Positions 26,572 to 35,446 of a DNA stretch of 64,000 bases are shown one piece after another (position 1 is the first letter of the stretch; the number at the start of each line of letters is the position of its first letter). The notes beneath the pieces are model-generated. The model was not told where the DNA came from. It made no database searches and saw only the letters and a program-made list of their open reading frames with translations. The stretch comes from UBA5436 sp050951845 (GTDB lineage: Bacteria > Bacillota > Clostridia > Saccharofermentanales > DTU023). The position numbers and the translations under genes are program-made. Where the stretch lies: the NCBI GenBank assembly GCA_050951845.1, contig JBMNJV010000001.1, positions 955,813-1,019,812 on the forward strand, given 5' to 3'.

Positions 26572-28173
26572 ATGACCAAACGTAAAACAATAATGCAGAT
26601 CTTTTTGGTAATTTTGTCATTGGTATTATTGATAACAGCATGTGGTAAAAAAGATAAAGATAAAACTGATGAAAAGGCAGAACGAAGCGATCAAGTTGCA
26701 AATGAAGATGAGTTAGATAAAGCTGATGAGTCGCCGGATGAGCCGAAAGAGCCTCAACAAGGCGGTTCAGTTATTGTGGGTATCACTCAGGAATTAGATT
26801 CTTTGGATCCGTATTTAGCGGCTGCAGCCGGGACAAAAGAAGTTATTTACAATTTCTTTGACGGCTTGGTTAAATTGATGCCCGACGGTACCTTTGAACC
26901 TGCTTTAGCTGAATCGTATGATTTTTCTGATGATGCGACTGAATTTACTTTCAAAATCCGATCCGGCGTCAAATTTCACAATGGTGAGGATTTATCGGTT
27001 GATGATGTAGTTTACTCTTTACAGAGAGCTGCCGGCCTTTTACCGGATAGCGAAGCACCGTTAATTCCTCAATTGGCCATAATTGAATCGGTTGCGGGAG
27101 ATGCGGAAACTGATAAGGTGACAGTGAAATTGAAAGAATCCGACGCTGATTTTATTACTTATATGACATTGGCGATTATACCGCAAGACTATACGGAGCA
27201 AGCACAAAAACCGATCGGAACCGGACCTTTTATTTTTACGGAATATAAAACTCAAACACATTTGAAAATGAAACGTAATCCTGATTATTGGCGTGACCGT
27301 CCGGCATATTTGGACGAAGTCACATTTATGATTGTTTCAGATGCAGATGCGGCAATTATGGATTTGCAAGAAGGCAATTTTGATATATTTCCGTATTTGA
27401 CAATGGACAAAGCCGATTTATTAAAAGATAAATATGATTTTATTGCTGCTGATTCCAATATGGTTCAAATCTGGGGTTTAAATAATCAGCGGGCACCTTT
27501 TGATGATCCTGTCGTACGTAAAGCTATTAATATGGCAATAGATAAAAAAATGCTGATTGATGCCGTTACCTTCGGTGAAGGCAGTGCTTTGGAATCAGGT
27601 ATGGCTCCGCCGATGCAAGATTATTACAATGCAGATTTAACAAGCCCGTACAATCCGGAAGAGGCAAAGAAAGTGCTGGAAGAAGCAGGTTATCAAGATC
27701 TGAAAATTGAGATTACAGTTCCCGGTGATTATGTGATTCATGTTCAGACAGCAGAAGTTTTGGCAGAACAATTAAAACAAATAGGTGTAACTGCCGAAGT
27801 GAAAACTGTTGATTGGGGCACTTGGCTTTCAGATGTCTATATGGGACGTAATTTTGATTCGACCGTAATTGCATTAACTTTTGATTATGTAGCTCCGGCC
27901 ACGGTTTTAAGACATTATTATTCAAAATCCGACAATAACTTCATTAATTTTGCCAATGCGGAATTTGACGAATTATATGAAATGGCACTGAGTGAAACTG
28001 ATCATGCCAAACGGGTTGAACTTTATCATCAAATGCAAAAAATACTGCAAGATGATGCTGCATCGGTATTTTTGCAAAATCCGGGAACTCAGACTGCTGT
28101 AATTAAAACACTTGGCGGCTACACAACATATCCGCAATATGTCCAAGACATGTATACCGTGTACTATAAATAG
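26572..28173 (+). CDS. oligopeptide/dipeptide ABC transporter substrate-binding lipoprotein
   Basis: 533 aa, SBP family 5 (OppA/DppA). Lipobox LITAC (Cys24) and an acidic Lys/Asp/Glu linker to about residue 62. The domain begins SVIVGITQELDSLDPYLA, with the family block FTFKIRSGVKFHNGEDLSVDDV and later RKAINMAIDKKMLI. Binds peptides, or possibly nickel or sugars as some relatives do. AGGAGG precedes the ATG. The matching permeases and ATPases begin at 28.7 kb. Confidence 0.92.
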   Translation: MTKRKTIMQIFLVILSLVLLITACGKKDKDKTDEKAERSDQVANEDELDKADESPDEPKEPQQGGSVIVGITQELDSLDPYLAAAAGTKEVIYNFFDGLVKLMPDGTFEPALAESYDFSDDATEFTFKIRSGVKFHNGEDLSVDDVVYSLQRAAGLLPDSEAPLIPQLAIIESVAGDAETDKVTVKLKESDADFITYMTLAIIPQDYTEQAQKPIGTGPFIFTEYKTQTHLKMKRNPDYWRDRPAYLDEVTFMIVSDADAAIMDLQEGNFDIFPYLTMDKADLLKDKYDFIAADSNMVQIWGLNNQRAPFDDPVVRKAINMAIDKKMLIDAVTFGEGSALESGMAPPMQDYYNADLTSPYNPEEAKKVLEEAGYQDLKIEITVPGDYVIHVQTAEVLAEQLKQIGVTAEVKTVDWGTWLSDVYMGRNFDSTVIALTFDYVAPATVLRHYYSKSDNNFINFANAEFDELYEMALSETDHAKRVELYHQMQKILQDDAASVFLQNPGTQTAVIKTLGGYTTYPQYVQDMYTVYYK

Positions 28174-28194
28174 GTTTTGATTTTGCTTAACGCC

Positions 28195-28239
28195 AAAAAA
28201 TGAGCAGATTCTGTGGTCGGGATCCCTGTTTCTGCTCAG
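28195..28239 (-). terminator. terminator hairpin behind the TM1410-like relic
   Basis: TGAGCAGA (28201-28208) pairs with TCTGCTCA (28231-28238). On the minus strand the stem is followed by six T. It would end transcripts of the relic gene. On the plus strand the same hairpin sits just after the OppA-like gene and may protect its mRNA end. Confidence 0.6.
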
Positions 28240-28272
28240 AATTTGGAGCTGTTCCATATTTGTTAATGTAAA

Positions 28273-28532
28273 TTATTTCAGATCTATACTTTCTGCATTG
28301 TACCAAAGAAAACCGTTTTCTGAACAATAGGTATCGATTTTCTTTGCAAGAGATTGGTCCGTATCGCAGAAAACTCTGATGGTTCGATTACCACAAGTTT
28401 ATATTGATCCAGTTTGTCAGATTCTTTCTCATCCAGGCCGAGGAACACACCATACTCGTATGGCGGTTTAGTTGTACATCCGACAACAAATATAAAAATG
28501 CAAAATATAGCGAAGGATAGTCGTCTTTTCAT
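28273..28532 (-). pseudogene. relic of a TM1410/GH114-like lipoprotein, internal out-of-frame deletion
   Basis: The N-terminal part is MKRRLSFAIFC... with lipobox VVGC, then YGVFLGLDEKESDKL and YKLVVIEP, as in the TM1410-like (GH114-related) family. After that point the original frame makes no sense. The neighbouring frame reads TIRVFCDTDQSLAKKI and ends GFLWYNAESIDLK, a typical C-terminus of that family. About 200 residues between the two ends are missing and the junction is out of frame. It lies on the opposite strand within the opp operon. Confidence 0.7.
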
Positions 28533-28687
28533 ATTGGTATTTCTCTTAGTATATTCCGGCAATTCTTTACAAAATTATTATACATCTCCAAGAGCATAAT
28601 CATTTCTTAATTTAGAATCATTTAGGGTATTATGTTAAAATATTATTCAAATCTTTTCATATGAACTGTTATTGGATAAGGACTGTT

Positions 28688-29695
28688 ATGGCAAGATATA
28701 TATTGAAAAAAGCCGGTCAAATGCTGATTACATTGTTGTTAATCATTTTGCTGGTCTTTATCATGTTCGAATTAATTCCGGGCAATCCGGCAAGAATTAT
28801 GCTGGGTATGAATGCCGGTAAAGAGCAGGTAGCTGCTTTGGAATCGGAATTGGGGATAAATGATCCCTTACCGCTGAAAATTAAGAATTATCTTGTCGGT
28901 TTGATGCAAGGAGATTTAGGTCGTTCGATCCGTTTTGATAAGCCTGTCGGTGAATTAATCGGCGAAGCCGCCCCGATAACTTTTTCTTTGGCAATTTATG
29001 CTTTTATTTTAATCATTGTTTTGTCGGTACCTTTGGCATTGTCAGCTGCAAGAAAACAAGGATCTTTTTTGGATAATTCAATCCGTTTTGTTACTGAAAC
29101 GACTTTGGCAATTCCGCCTTTTTTTATGGCGATTATTTTGATGTTGATTTTCCGAACCACACAATTGGGATTGGGTGCCGGACGAAGTAATTTAACGTCA
29201 CCCGGTTTTTTGCGGCAATTTCTGATGCCGGCATTGGCAGTCGCATTATCAAGAGTTGCGATGGCACTGGAATTTTTGCGTGATGCAATCGTCGAACAAA
29301 AGAAAATGTTTTATACCAAAACGGCAATCGGTAAGGGAGCATCTAAATCCCGAATTGTATTTTTCCATGTGCTCAGAAATAGTCTTGTTCCTTTTGTAAC
29401 TGTTTTAGGCTTGATTTTAGCTGAAGTTTTCGGCGGCAGTATCATTATCGAGCAAGTTTTTCTTTTACCGGGTTTAGGAAGATTGTTGGTAACCGCAGTT
29501 GAAGCACGTGATTTTCCGTTAACTCAAGGTATTATTATTTTAATTGCAATTGTTGTTATTGTTGTGAATTTTTTAGTTGATTTGATCAATCAGTTCATTG
29601 ATCCGCGACTGAGATCATCCGATGTCAAATCCGGTAAATCAAATTTTTGGCTGAAACTTGGCTACAAGCTTAAATTTCGGAGAGATGTTAAATGA
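28688..29695 (+). CDS. peptide ABC transporter permease (DppB/OppB type)
   Basis: 335 aa. Starts MARYILKKAGQMLITLLLI after AAGGA; the longer reading from 28661 lacks a ribosome site. FELIPGNPARIMLG is the family N-terminal signature. EAA loop around MFYTKTAIGKGASKSRIVFFHVLRN, and C-terminal helices with FGGSIIIEQVFLLPGLG. Six helices expected. Overlaps the next permease by ATGA. Confidence 0.92.
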   Translation: MARYILKKAGQMLITLLLIILLVFIMFELIPGNPARIMLGMNAGKEQVAALESELGINDPLPLKIKNYLVGLMQGDLGRSIRFDKPVGELIGEAAPITFSLAIYAFILIIVLSVPLALSAARKQGSFLDNSIRFVTETTLAIPPFFMAIILMLIFRTTQLGLGAGRSNLTSPGFLRQFLMPALAVALSRVAMALEFLRDAIVEQKKMFYTKTAIGKGASKSRIVFFHVLRNSLVPFVTVLGLILAEVFGGSIIIEQVFLLPGLGRLLVTAVEARDFPLTQGIIILIAIVVIVVNFLVDLINQFIDPRLRSSDVKSGKSNFWLKLGYKLKFRRDVK

Positions 29696-30591
29696 TGAAA
29701 TTTAAGCATAAAGATCAAAATAATCAAATTCCTTATGCATCAACTGCGCAGCGTGTTTTTTACAGAACAAGTTCAATCAATCATGGTGCTAAAATTCAAT
29801 TCAGAATCGGTTTTGTCTTGTTGGCAATTCCGCTTGTATTATTCTTAATTAGTTTTTTTTACCAACCTTACGATACGACCGCAATGAATATGGCAGAGCG
29901 TTTTGCAGCGCCCGGTTCCGAGCATTGGTTCGGTACGGATAACTACGGACGTGATATTTTTACCCGAGTGATGAGCGGTTTGCCGTTAACTATAATCATA
30001 TCGATCGGGATTAATTTGATCGGCAGTTTAAGCGGTTTGGTAATAGGTGCATTGAGCGGTTATTATGGCGGGGTAGTTGACTATTGGGGCAATCGGTTCA
30101 GTGATGCCTTGTTATCAATTCCGGCAATTTTAATGGGAATGCTGTTTGTTGCCACTTTCGGCAATGGCATTTGGCAAGTGATTGTCGCTTTGGGTATTAT
30201 GTTTATTCCGTCTTATATGCGAGTTATCCGCAGCGGTTTTCTGGAGTATCGTCAGAGAAATTTTGTTAAAAGATTACAATTACTCGGAGCTTCATCCGCC
30301 AGGATAATTTGGCGACATTTATTTCCGCAGATCAGAACTCGCTTGATGTCGGCAATTGCTTTAGGTTTTGCTAATGCCATTTTGGCAGAATCATCATTAA
30401 GTTTTTTAGGACTTGGTGTTCCGCCGTCACAGATTACTTGGGGCAGAATGCTCAAAGATGCTCAAGGCTTTCTATTTCAAGCACCATGGTCGGCAATTGC
30501 TCCGGGTTTAATGATTGTGACATTGGTTTTAGGCAGTTTTTTTATCAGTAACGGTTTGAAACAGATTTCTCAACAAAGGATTTTGGCTTGA
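29692..30591 (+). CDS. peptide ABC transporter permease (DppC/OppC type)
   Basis: 299 aa. N-terminal cytosolic region, a first helix at about 38-58, then GSEHWFGTDNYGRDIFTRVMSG, the hallmark of DppC/OppC. EAA loop: QRNFVKRLQLLGASSARIIWRHLFPQ. Pairs with the upstream permease. Overlaps both neighbours by 4 nt, so the genes are translationally coupled. Confidence 0.93.
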   Translation: MMKFKHKDQNNQIPYASTAQRVFYRTSSINHGAKIQFRIGFVLLAIPLVLFLISFFYQPYDTTAMNMAERFAAPGSEHWFGTDNYGRDIFTRVMSGLPLTIIISIGINLIGSLSGLVIGALSGYYGGVVDYWGNRFSDALLSIPAILMGMLFVATFGNGIWQVIVALGIMFIPSYMRVIRSGFLEYRQRNFVKRLQLLGASSARIIWRHLFPQIRTRLMSAIALGFANAILAESSLSFLGLGVPPSQITWGRMLKDAQGFLFQAPWSAIAPGLMIVTLVLGSFFISNGLKQISQQRILA

Positions 30592-31568
30592 TGCAACAGG
30601 ATTTTTTAAAATCTGAATATATCTTAGATGTTGAACATCTGAAAGTTGTGTCGGTACGTGGCGCAGAATTAGTGCGTGACGTTTCGTTGAAAATTAAACC
30701 GGGAGAAATTGTGGGTTTAGTCGGTGAATCCGGCAGCGGGAAAAGTATCAGTACAATGGCGATTGTAGGTATTTTGCCGGAAGGAATTTCAATAGCTCAA
30801 GGAAATATATTTTTCAACGGTCAAGATATTACACGAATTTCCGCTCAGGAAAGATGCAAAATCAACGGCAATAAACTGGGGATTATTTATCAGGATGCAA
30901 GTCAGTCTTTGAATCCTTTGATTCGTATTGGTAAACAAATAGATGAAGTCTTAAAAATCCATACTGATCTGAATCCGCAAGAACGACGGAACAGAGTTTA
31001 CGGTACGATGCGGGCGGTTAATTTGCCGGATGTTAAAAATTTAGCGAAGCGTTATCCGCATGAATTGTCCGGCGGTCAAAGACAAAGAGTCCTGATAGCT
31101 ATGGCAATAATTAATAATCCAGAATTGTTAATTGCCGATGAACCGACAACTGCGCTTGATGTTTCAGTCAAAGTCCAAATTATCGAATTGATTAAATTGA
31201 TTAATTTCAGCAGGAAAACATCAGTTTTGTATATTTCCCATGACTTTTCAACGGTCAAAAAATTATGTGATCGGGTTTATGTTTTGTATCAAGGCATACC
31301 GGTTGAAGTCGGTGAAACTATGCAAATAATTGAGCAGCCTCAACATATGTATACTAAACTCTTATTAGAGTCGATTCCGACACCGGAAAAAAGAGGGCAG
31401 CAATTATTGACGATGAAAGCCAGAACAAAAGATTATCGCGGACCGGCCACAAATTGTCTGTTTGCCGATCGTTGTCCCAAAGTGTTTGAGCGTTGTCGCC
31501 GGGAATTACCGGATATGTACGAGGTAAACAACGGTCATCAGGCGGCTTGTTTTTTACTTGATAAATAG
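30588..31568 (+). CDS. peptide ABC transporter ATPase (DppD/OppD type)
   Basis: 326 aa. Walker A GESGSGKSIS, signature LSGGQRQRV, Walker B LLIADEPTTALDVSV, switch His in YISHDFSTV. The C-terminal extension with NCLFADRCPKVFERC is the cysteine-bearing oligopeptide-ATPase domain, which in some relatives binds an iron-sulfur cluster. Coupled to the DppC-type gene. Confidence 0.93.
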   Translation: MMQQDFLKSEYILDVEHLKVVSVRGAELVRDVSLKIKPGEIVGLVGESGSGKSISTMAIVGILPEGISIAQGNIFFNGQDITRISAQERCKINGNKLGIIYQDASQSLNPLIRIGKQIDEVLKIHTDLNPQERRNRVYGTMRAVNLPDVKNLAKRYPHELSGGQRQRVLIAMAIINNPELLIADEPTTALDVSVKVQIIELIKLINFSRKTSVLYISHDFSTVKKLCDRVYVLYQGIPVEVGETMQIIEQPQHMYTKLLLESIPTPEKRGQQLLTMKARTKDYRGPATNCLFADRCPKVFERCRRELPDMYEVNNGHQAACFLLDK

Positions 31569-31654
31569 TTGTTAAGAGGAGAAATGTGGAACGGATAAAT
31601 TTTGTTTAGGCATCAATTAAATCGGATTGTTAAAAACAAAAAAGCACTGAAAAA

Positions 31655-32458
31655 ATGAAAGACAAATCAGACAATATCTTGGAAATTAATAATGTTTATG
31701 CCGGTTATTCTGCTTCTTTACGCAAATTGGAGTATGTTTTAGCGGGTTTATCTCTGGAATTGAAACCCGGTGAGTGTTTGGGTTTGGTTGGAGAGTCAGG
31801 CTCCGGGAAAACAACTTTGGCGAATTTAATTACCGGTTTTATTAAACCGGTTTCAGGCAAAATTTATTTTCGTGGTCAAGAGATTCAACATTTGTCTTTA
31901 AAGCAGAGAAACAAACAATTTAATTGCGGTATTCAAATGGTTTTTCAGGACCCGTACAGTTCTTTTAATCCGAGAATTACGATCGGCAAACAATTGATGG
32001 AACCTCTGGAAATCCGAAAATCTCTCAGTGAGTCTGAAATACAAGAAAAAGCAAGTTATGTATTAGAACAAGTGGGGCTGTCCGGGGATTATTTTTCAAG
32101 ATATCCGCATCAGCTATCAGGTGGTCAATTACAGAGAGTTGCTCTGGGCTGTGCTTTGATTGTTGAACCTTGCCTTTTGATCGCCGACGAACCGGTGTCA
32201 TCTCTTGATGTTTCGGTGCAAGCACAGGTTCTTGATTTAATTGTAAATTTGCGAAAAAGATTTGATTTCTCATGCTTATTTATTTCTCATGATTTAGCGG
32301 TTGTATATCATCTGTGTGATACGGTCGCTGTTTTGGACCGAGGTATTATAGCAGAACAGGGAAATGTTGAAGATGTTTTCCGCAAACCGCAAAATGTGTA
32401 TACTAAACAATTAATTTCCGATTCCGGATATGGCGGTTTAATACGAGATTTAACATGA
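31655..32458 (+). CDS. peptide ABC transporter ATPase (DppF/OppF type)
   Basis: 267 aa. Walker A GESGSGKTTLANLI, VFQDPYSSFNPRITIG (typical of DppF), signature LSGGQLQRVA, Walker B LLIADEPVSSLDVSV. Shorter than usual DppF (about 320 aa) because the C-terminal oligopeptide extension with its cysteines is missing. The ribosome site is weak. Last gene of the importer; lysA follows after 47 nt. Confidence 0.9.
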   Translation: MKDKSDNILEINNVYAGYSASLRKLEYVLAGLSLELKPGECLGLVGESGSGKTTLANLITGFIKPVSGKIYFRGQEIQHLSLKQRNKQFNCGIQMVFQDPYSSFNPRITIGKQLMEPLEIRKSLSESEIQEKASYVLEQVGLSGDYFSRYPHQLSGGQLQRVALGCALIVEPCLLIADEPVSSLDVSVQAQVLDLIVNLRKRFDFSCLFISHDLAVVYHLCDTVAVLDRGIIAEQGNVEDVFRKPQNVYTKQLISDSGYGGLIRDLT

Positions 32459-32505
32459 GGTTATGTTAAAATTGCCAAAAACAGATATTTGAAACGAGGT
32501 TGAAC

Positions 32506-33807
32506 ATGAAGTTGCATGGCACAATGAGAATTGCGAATAATCAATTGCTGATCGGTGATGTTTCAGTCGAACAATTGCGAGCGGAATACGGCACTCCTCT
32601 GTATATTATCGACCAAAAACATTTTACGGATCAGGCAAACATTTTTTTAACAAATTTTCGTTCGGATAAATTTCAGACACATATTTCTTATGCTTCAAAA
32701 GCTTTCAGTAATTTATTTGTTTTAGGCTTGGCAAAAGAGCTTGGTTTGTTTTTGGATGTCGTGAGTGGAGGCGAACTCTATACGGCACTTGCCGCAGGTT
32801 ATGATCCTGAAAAAATTTCATTGCACGGCAATAATAAATTGCCGGAAGAATTGGAAATGGCTTTGGACAACAATATCGGCAGAATTATTGTCGATCACCG
32901 TACGGAATACTCGGTTTTATCGGCATTAGCCGCGCAACGGCAAAGAAAGGTCAAAGTGCTGTTGCGGGTCAATCCGGGCATAGAAGCGGATACTCATAAA
33001 TATATTCAAACGACGAAAGAAGATTCAAAATTCGGTATGAGTATCTCCGATCCGGAAACTTATTTGCTGTTAAATGATATGAATTCGGATTCTTGGCTTG
33101 AACTTGAGGGTATTCATTGTCATATAGGCTCACAGATTTTGGATAAGAATTTCTTTTTTCAGGAAGCTGAGGCAATGTTTTCTTTTGCCCGTAAATTGTC
33201 GGATGATTATTCAATTAAGCTTAAAGAAGTAAATCTCGGAGGCGGTTTCGGGGTTTACTATACCGAGGCCGATCAGCCTTTTGACTATGCTGAATTTTTA
33301 GCGGAATATATCGTTGAAATTGAACGAATTATTACTCAACTTAAGTTAGCAATCGAAATTGTCAGTATTGAACCGGGACGTTCCTTGATCAATGCAAGCG
33401 GCAGTACGCTCTATACAGTAGGAGCAGTCAAACAACCCTATCAGGGAAAACCGTTTGTTTTTGTCGACGGCGGTATGACCGACAATCCCAGACCGGCACT
33501 ATATCAGGCGAAGTATGAGGCATGTTTGGCGAATCGAATGCAGGATGAACCGACTGATAATTACCGGATTGCCGGTAAATGTTGTGAGACAGGAGATATT
33601 TTAATTGAGGATGTAGCTTTGCCGAAAGCCGAACCGGGTGATCTGTTGTTGATTCCGGGAACCGGAGCATATAATTATGCAATGAGTTCAAACTATAATC
33701 GTATTCCCAGACCGGCAGTTGTTTTTGTTGAAGATGGACAAAGTTATCTTGCCGTAAAAAGAGAAACCTATGAGGATTTAATTCGCAATGATCAAAAATA
33801 TTTATGA
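32506..33807 (+). CDS. lysA: diaminopimelate decarboxylase
   Basis: 433 aa, fold-type III PLP enzyme. Schiff-base Lys in ISYASKAF, LDVVSGGELYTALAAG, glycine loop NLGGGFGVYY, SIEPGRSLI, and CETGDILIED near the C-terminus. Converts meso-DAP to lysine. The ATG at 32506 is preferred (GAGG 6 nt upstream) over TTG at 32500. Confidence 0.95.
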   Translation: MKLHGTMRIANNQLLIGDVSVEQLRAEYGTPLYIIDQKHFTDQANIFLTNFRSDKFQTHISYASKAFSNLFVLGLAKELGLFLDVVSGGELYTALAAGYDPEKISLHGNNKLPEELEMALDNNIGRIIVDHRTEYSVLSALAAQRQRKVKVLLRVNPGIEADTHKYIQTTKEDSKFGMSISDPETYLLLNDMNSDSWLELEGIHCHIGSQILDKNFFFQEAEAMFSFARKLSDDYSIKLKEVNLGGGFGVYYTEADQPFDYAEFLAEYIVEIERIITQLKLAIEIVSIEPGRSLINASGSTLYTVGAVKQPYQGKPFVFVDGGMTDNPRPALYQAKYEACLANRMQDEPTDNYRIAGKCCETGDILIEDVALPKAEPGDLLLIPGTGAYNYAMSSNYNRIPRPAVVFVEDGQSYLAVKRETYEDLIRNDQKYL

Positions 33808-33891
33808 TTTCTTCCGATTATAAAACGGTTTTGATTCGGGTGCTGCAGGATTTATATCAAAAATATTTATGATTTATTCCGATTAGAAAAC
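33791..33891 (+). repeat. two-copy direct repeat covering the lysA 3' end
   Basis: A 36-bp segment beginning ATCAAAAATATTTATGATTT at 33791 (including the last codons and stop of lysA) recurs at 33856 with two mismatches; period 65 bp. It looks like a short 3'-end duplication. Confidence 0.7.
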
Positions 33892-33907
33892 TCTGTTGTA
33901 ATTGTAG

Positions 33908-33916
33908 TGATATAAT
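33908..33916 (+). promoter_or_regulatory. extended -10 promoter of lysC
   Basis: TG-A-TATAAT (33908-33916), an extended -10 with no good -35, about 37 nt before the lysC start. Confidence 0.5.
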
Positions 33917-33952
33917 ATATTGTAAAGATTAAGAGATTGTAATGGTAAAGAT

Positions 33953-35158
33953 ATGAAGAGATTAGTTATGAAATTCGGTGGTACATCGGTTGCCACCACA
34001 GACAAGATCAAACAAGTATGTCAGTTGATTTTGCGCAGAAAAGAACAATATCCCGATCTTGTAGTCGTTGTATCCGCAATGGGCAAAACAACGGATAATC
34101 TGCTGAATTTGGCATATGAGGTGAGCGCGCGTCCAATTGCCAGAGAAGTTGATGTTTTATTATCGAGCGGTGAATTAATATCCGCATCACTTTTAGCATT
34201 GTGCTTAAATGATTTAGGTTATCCTGCAGAAAGCTTTACCGGATTTCAAGCGGGATTCAGAACCAAAGGCTCACATCGCAAAAGCAAAATTGAAGACTTG
34301 GATCCGAAGTTGATCAAATCTGCTTTAAAGCGCGGTGAGATTGCTGTAGTTGCGGGATTTCAAGGGATGAATAAGGCCGGAGACATTACCACTTTAGGTC
34401 GCGGCGGTTCTGATACTTCGGCAGTTGCATTGGCTGCAAAATTAGGCGCAAAATGTGAAATTTATACTGATGTAGACGGTATTTATAGTGTGGATCCGAG
34501 AATTCGTCCGCAAGCTAAAAAAATTGATCGTATCAATTACGAAGAAGTTGTTGAGATGGCTCATCAGGGTGCGCGAGTTATTGAAGCACGCAGTGTTGAA
34601 TTAGCGGCCAAATATCATGTTCCTCTGTATATTGCATTGAACACCGGAGAAGTTGAAGGTACGTATATTTCGGATTTTACAGAACAAACTGGAGATAAAA
34701 AAATGGAAGATTTTAAGTTAACTAATGTTTCGGCAATTGAAAATATTTTGTTGGTCAGTATTCAGGGTTTGCCCAATTTAAGCTTTGAATCATCAAAATG
34801 TTTTACGGAATTAGCAGCGGCTGATGTTAATGTGGATATTTTGAATCAAGTTATTATTGACCAAAACAATTCGGCATTTTCTTTTACTTCTGATATGGAT
34901 TCGAAGGATGAAATTATTGAAGTTCTGGATCGTATGAAACTTGATTATACTTTTGTTGAAAATTTGAATAAAGTTTCAATTATCGGCAGTGCAATGCGCA
35001 ACCAGGTCGGTGTAGCGGCAAAAGCATTCAATGTGTTTATTGAACAAAACATCCCGTTCTATATGGTTTCAACTTCCGATATCAGTATTTCATATGTTGT
35101 CAAAGCTGAAGACAAAAATACAATCATCAATGCCTTAGCAGATGCTTTCGGTTTGTAG
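33953..35158 (+). CDS. lysC: aspartate kinase (lysine-cluster copy)
   Basis: 401 aa. KFGGTSVAT at the N-terminus, TLGRGGSDTSAVALAA and TDVDGIYSVDPRI in the kinase domain, and two C-terminal ACT domains (from about 265; NILLVSIQGLPN and VSIIGSAMRNQVGVAAKA). Same reaction as the copy at 14.23 kb but a different subfamily (classical Bacillus LysC type). Its place ahead of dapA-dapB-ddh suggests lysine-specific control. Confidence 0.93.
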   Translation: MKRLVMKFGGTSVATTDKIKQVCQLILRRKEQYPDLVVVVSAMGKTTDNLLNLAYEVSARPIAREVDVLLSSGELISASLLALCLNDLGYPAESFTGFQAGFRTKGSHRKSKIEDLDPKLIKSALKRGEIAVVAGFQGMNKAGDITTLGRGGSDTSAVALAAKLGAKCEIYTDVDGIYSVDPRIRPQAKKIDRINYEEVVEMAHQGARVIEARSVELAAKYHVPLYIALNTGEVEGTYISDFTEQTGDKKMEDFKLTNVSAIENILLVSIQGLPNLSFESSKCFTELAAADVNVDILNQVIIDQNNSAFSFTSDMDSKDEIIEVLDRMKLDYTFVENLNKVSIIGSAMRNQVGVAAKAFNVFIEQNIPFYMVSTSDISISYVVKAEDKNTIINALADAFGL

Positions 35159-35279
35159 ACAACGATTTAAGAACAATTTTTTCCTTGGTTTGTATTCAGG
35201 TAACTTTTAGATATTTATTCTATCTCAAATTTTTCCGAGCAACTTTTTGAGAATTGATTCATAAACAAACAAATTAGTG

Positions 35280-35436
35280 TATAATTAATTACATTATCGA
35301 TTATTGAACAAACTGCTCAGAGAACCGGATTAATCCGGATGATTTGATGTACTTCGGCAAAGATAGAAATCTGAAGTCAGGATTTAGGCTTTGTTCGGTT
35401 TTAATCGATAAAATACAACAGCAATAAATAATAAGG
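35280..35436 (+). promoter_or_regulatory. structured 5' leader of dapA
   Basis: TATAAT (35280-35285) precedes a leader that folds by eye. A closing stem pairs TATCGATTA (35295-35303) with TAATCGATA (35402-35410), then GAACAAA (35306-35312) with TTTGTTC (35390-35396). Enclosed are hairpin CCGGATTAATCCGG (35325-35338) and a hairpin ACTTC...AGAT-AGAA-ATCT-GAAGT (35351-35377). AGGAGGA follows at about 35433. It does not match the lysine riboswitch consensus as I know it. Confidence 0.5.
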
Positions 35437-35446
35437 AGGATTTTCT

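Noticed and set aside
28284..28562. Intact 92-aa small lipoprotein gene
   Set aside because: The C-terminal third is meaningless in this frame while the neighbouring frame carries the expected family C-terminus, so it is a relic.
35159..35446. Lysine riboswitch (L box) before dapA
   Set aside because: Region is structured but about 115 nt between stem ends, with a three-way rather than five-way layout and without the L-box core motifs.
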